In this document: positions 6,053 to 6,592 of the stretch, piece by piece
How the letters are laid out: each line of letters starts with the position of its first letter
Numbering within the stretch: position 1 is the stretch's first letter
Assembly (NCBI GenBank): GCA_007128675.1
Contig: SKWY01000407.1
Coordinates: 1-6,592, forward strand
Direction: 5' to 3'
DNA length: 6,592 nucleotides
Origin: Deltaproteobacteria bacterium
GTDB lineage: Bacteria > Myxococcota > Myxococcia > SLRQ01
Program-made: the position numbers and the translations under genes
Notes under the pieces: generated by a model
What the model saw: only the letters and a program-made list of their open reading frames with translations
The model's database searches: none
Told to the model about the DNA's origin: nothing

Positions 6053-6592
6053 TCAATCCGCGGGAATCTGGATACATCCTTCCTCGCTATCCCAAGCCTT
6101 CACGAGCCGGGCCTCTGGAAACTCGTCTCCATGTAGCGACAACATCGTAAAGCCAATCTCGGGAGCCATCGCAAAGATATCGTTCAACATGTAGCTATCC
6201 TCCCCATCCATGATCAGAACATCGACATAGTGCCTGTAGGTGGGAATAGCCTCCTCGTGTCCAGGCACGTCGCTGCTCTCCCGAGCATCGATGCTGACCG
6301 AAACGCTCCACTCCATGGGGTTGGTGGTCCCATCGACCGAGTGGGCGGTGGAATCGGTCTGGAGGGGCCCATCGAGGCTCGTATGGATAGGTCGCCTGGA
6401 GAGCAAGTAGGGAGGCTCTAGCTCCACATCGGTTGAAAGAGACCCCAGATCCTCGCGTCTCACCACCCGAAGCTCACCATCGGCCGCATGAAGGTACTCG
6501 ATTCTCCGAGCCACACCATTTATGCGATACCGAAGCTCGAGAGTGTCCAGCCCGCGGATCTCGTGGGCGCCTTCGACACCAACCGTTACCTC
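6053..6592 (-). CDS. Hypothetical protein (5' end beyond window)
   Basis: 179 residues plus a TGA stop are visible. The frame is open to the right edge, so the N-terminus lies outside the window. An internal GTG at 6514 is unlikely to be the start, because coding-like sequence (RGLDTLELRYRINGVARR) runs through it. The visible part is acidic, rich in alternating hydrophobic and polar stretches suggesting beta strands, has one cysteine near the end (EEGCIQIPAD), and has no membrane segment. I do not recognise a family or a catalytic motif. It lies 13 nt upstream of the LEA14-like lipoprotein gene on the same strand, so the two are probably co-transcribed and may share an envelope role; that is inference only. 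Confidence 0.72.
   Translation of the reverse strand, partial: EVTVGVEGAHEIRGLDTLELRYRINGVARRIEYLHAADGELRVVRREDLGSLSTDVELEPPYLLSRRPIHTSLDGPLQTDSTAHSVDGTTNPMEWSVSVSIDARESSDVPGHEEAIPTYRHYVDVLIMDGEDSYMLNDIFAMAPEIGFTMLSLHGDEFPEARLVKAWDSEEGCIQIPAD

Overview
The window looks like a moderately GC-rich Gram-negative chromosome, most likely from the Myxococcota or another former deltaproteobacterial lineage. That placement is an inference. It rests on a surface lipoprotein made of Cys-rich 'CGDG...EECDG' repeats, a second lipoprotein with tandem LEA14-like domains, and a glmU-glmS operon. No rRNA, tRNA, mobile element, CRISPR array or phage gene was seen.

Layout. Positions 1-1279 (minus strand, running off the left edge) encode a secreted lipoprotein. 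It has a lipobox, seven tandem Cys-rich repeats, and the start of a FISUMP domain cut by the window edge. A 362-bp divergent intergenic region (1280-1641) follows. Positions 1642-3141 (plus) encode GlmU and 3161-5029 (plus) encode GlmS, 19 nt apart, as a classical operon. A short convergent gap (5030-5133) holds a GC-rich inverted repeat. Positions 5134-6039 (minus) encode a lipoprotein with two LEA14/WHy-like repeats. Positions 6053-6592 (minus, cut by the right edge) are the 3' part of an unrecognised gene, probably co-transcribed with the LEA14-like gene.

How the genes work together. GlmS makes glucosamine-6-phosphate from fructose-6-phosphate and glutamine. GlmU acetylates glucosamine-1-phosphate and then uridylylates it to UDP-GlcNAc, the precursor of peptidoglycan and lipid A; the intermediate GlmM step is not encoded here. 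Both flanking minus-strand genes with visible 5' ends encode predicted lipoproteins, so the region is envelope-themed, but nothing shows a functional link to the glm operon.

I found no convincing undescribed multi-gene system. The points most worth a second look are the repeat/FISUMP lipoprotein and its nearly identical DNA repeats, the basic tails on GlmU, and the internally duplicated LEA14-like lipoprotein.
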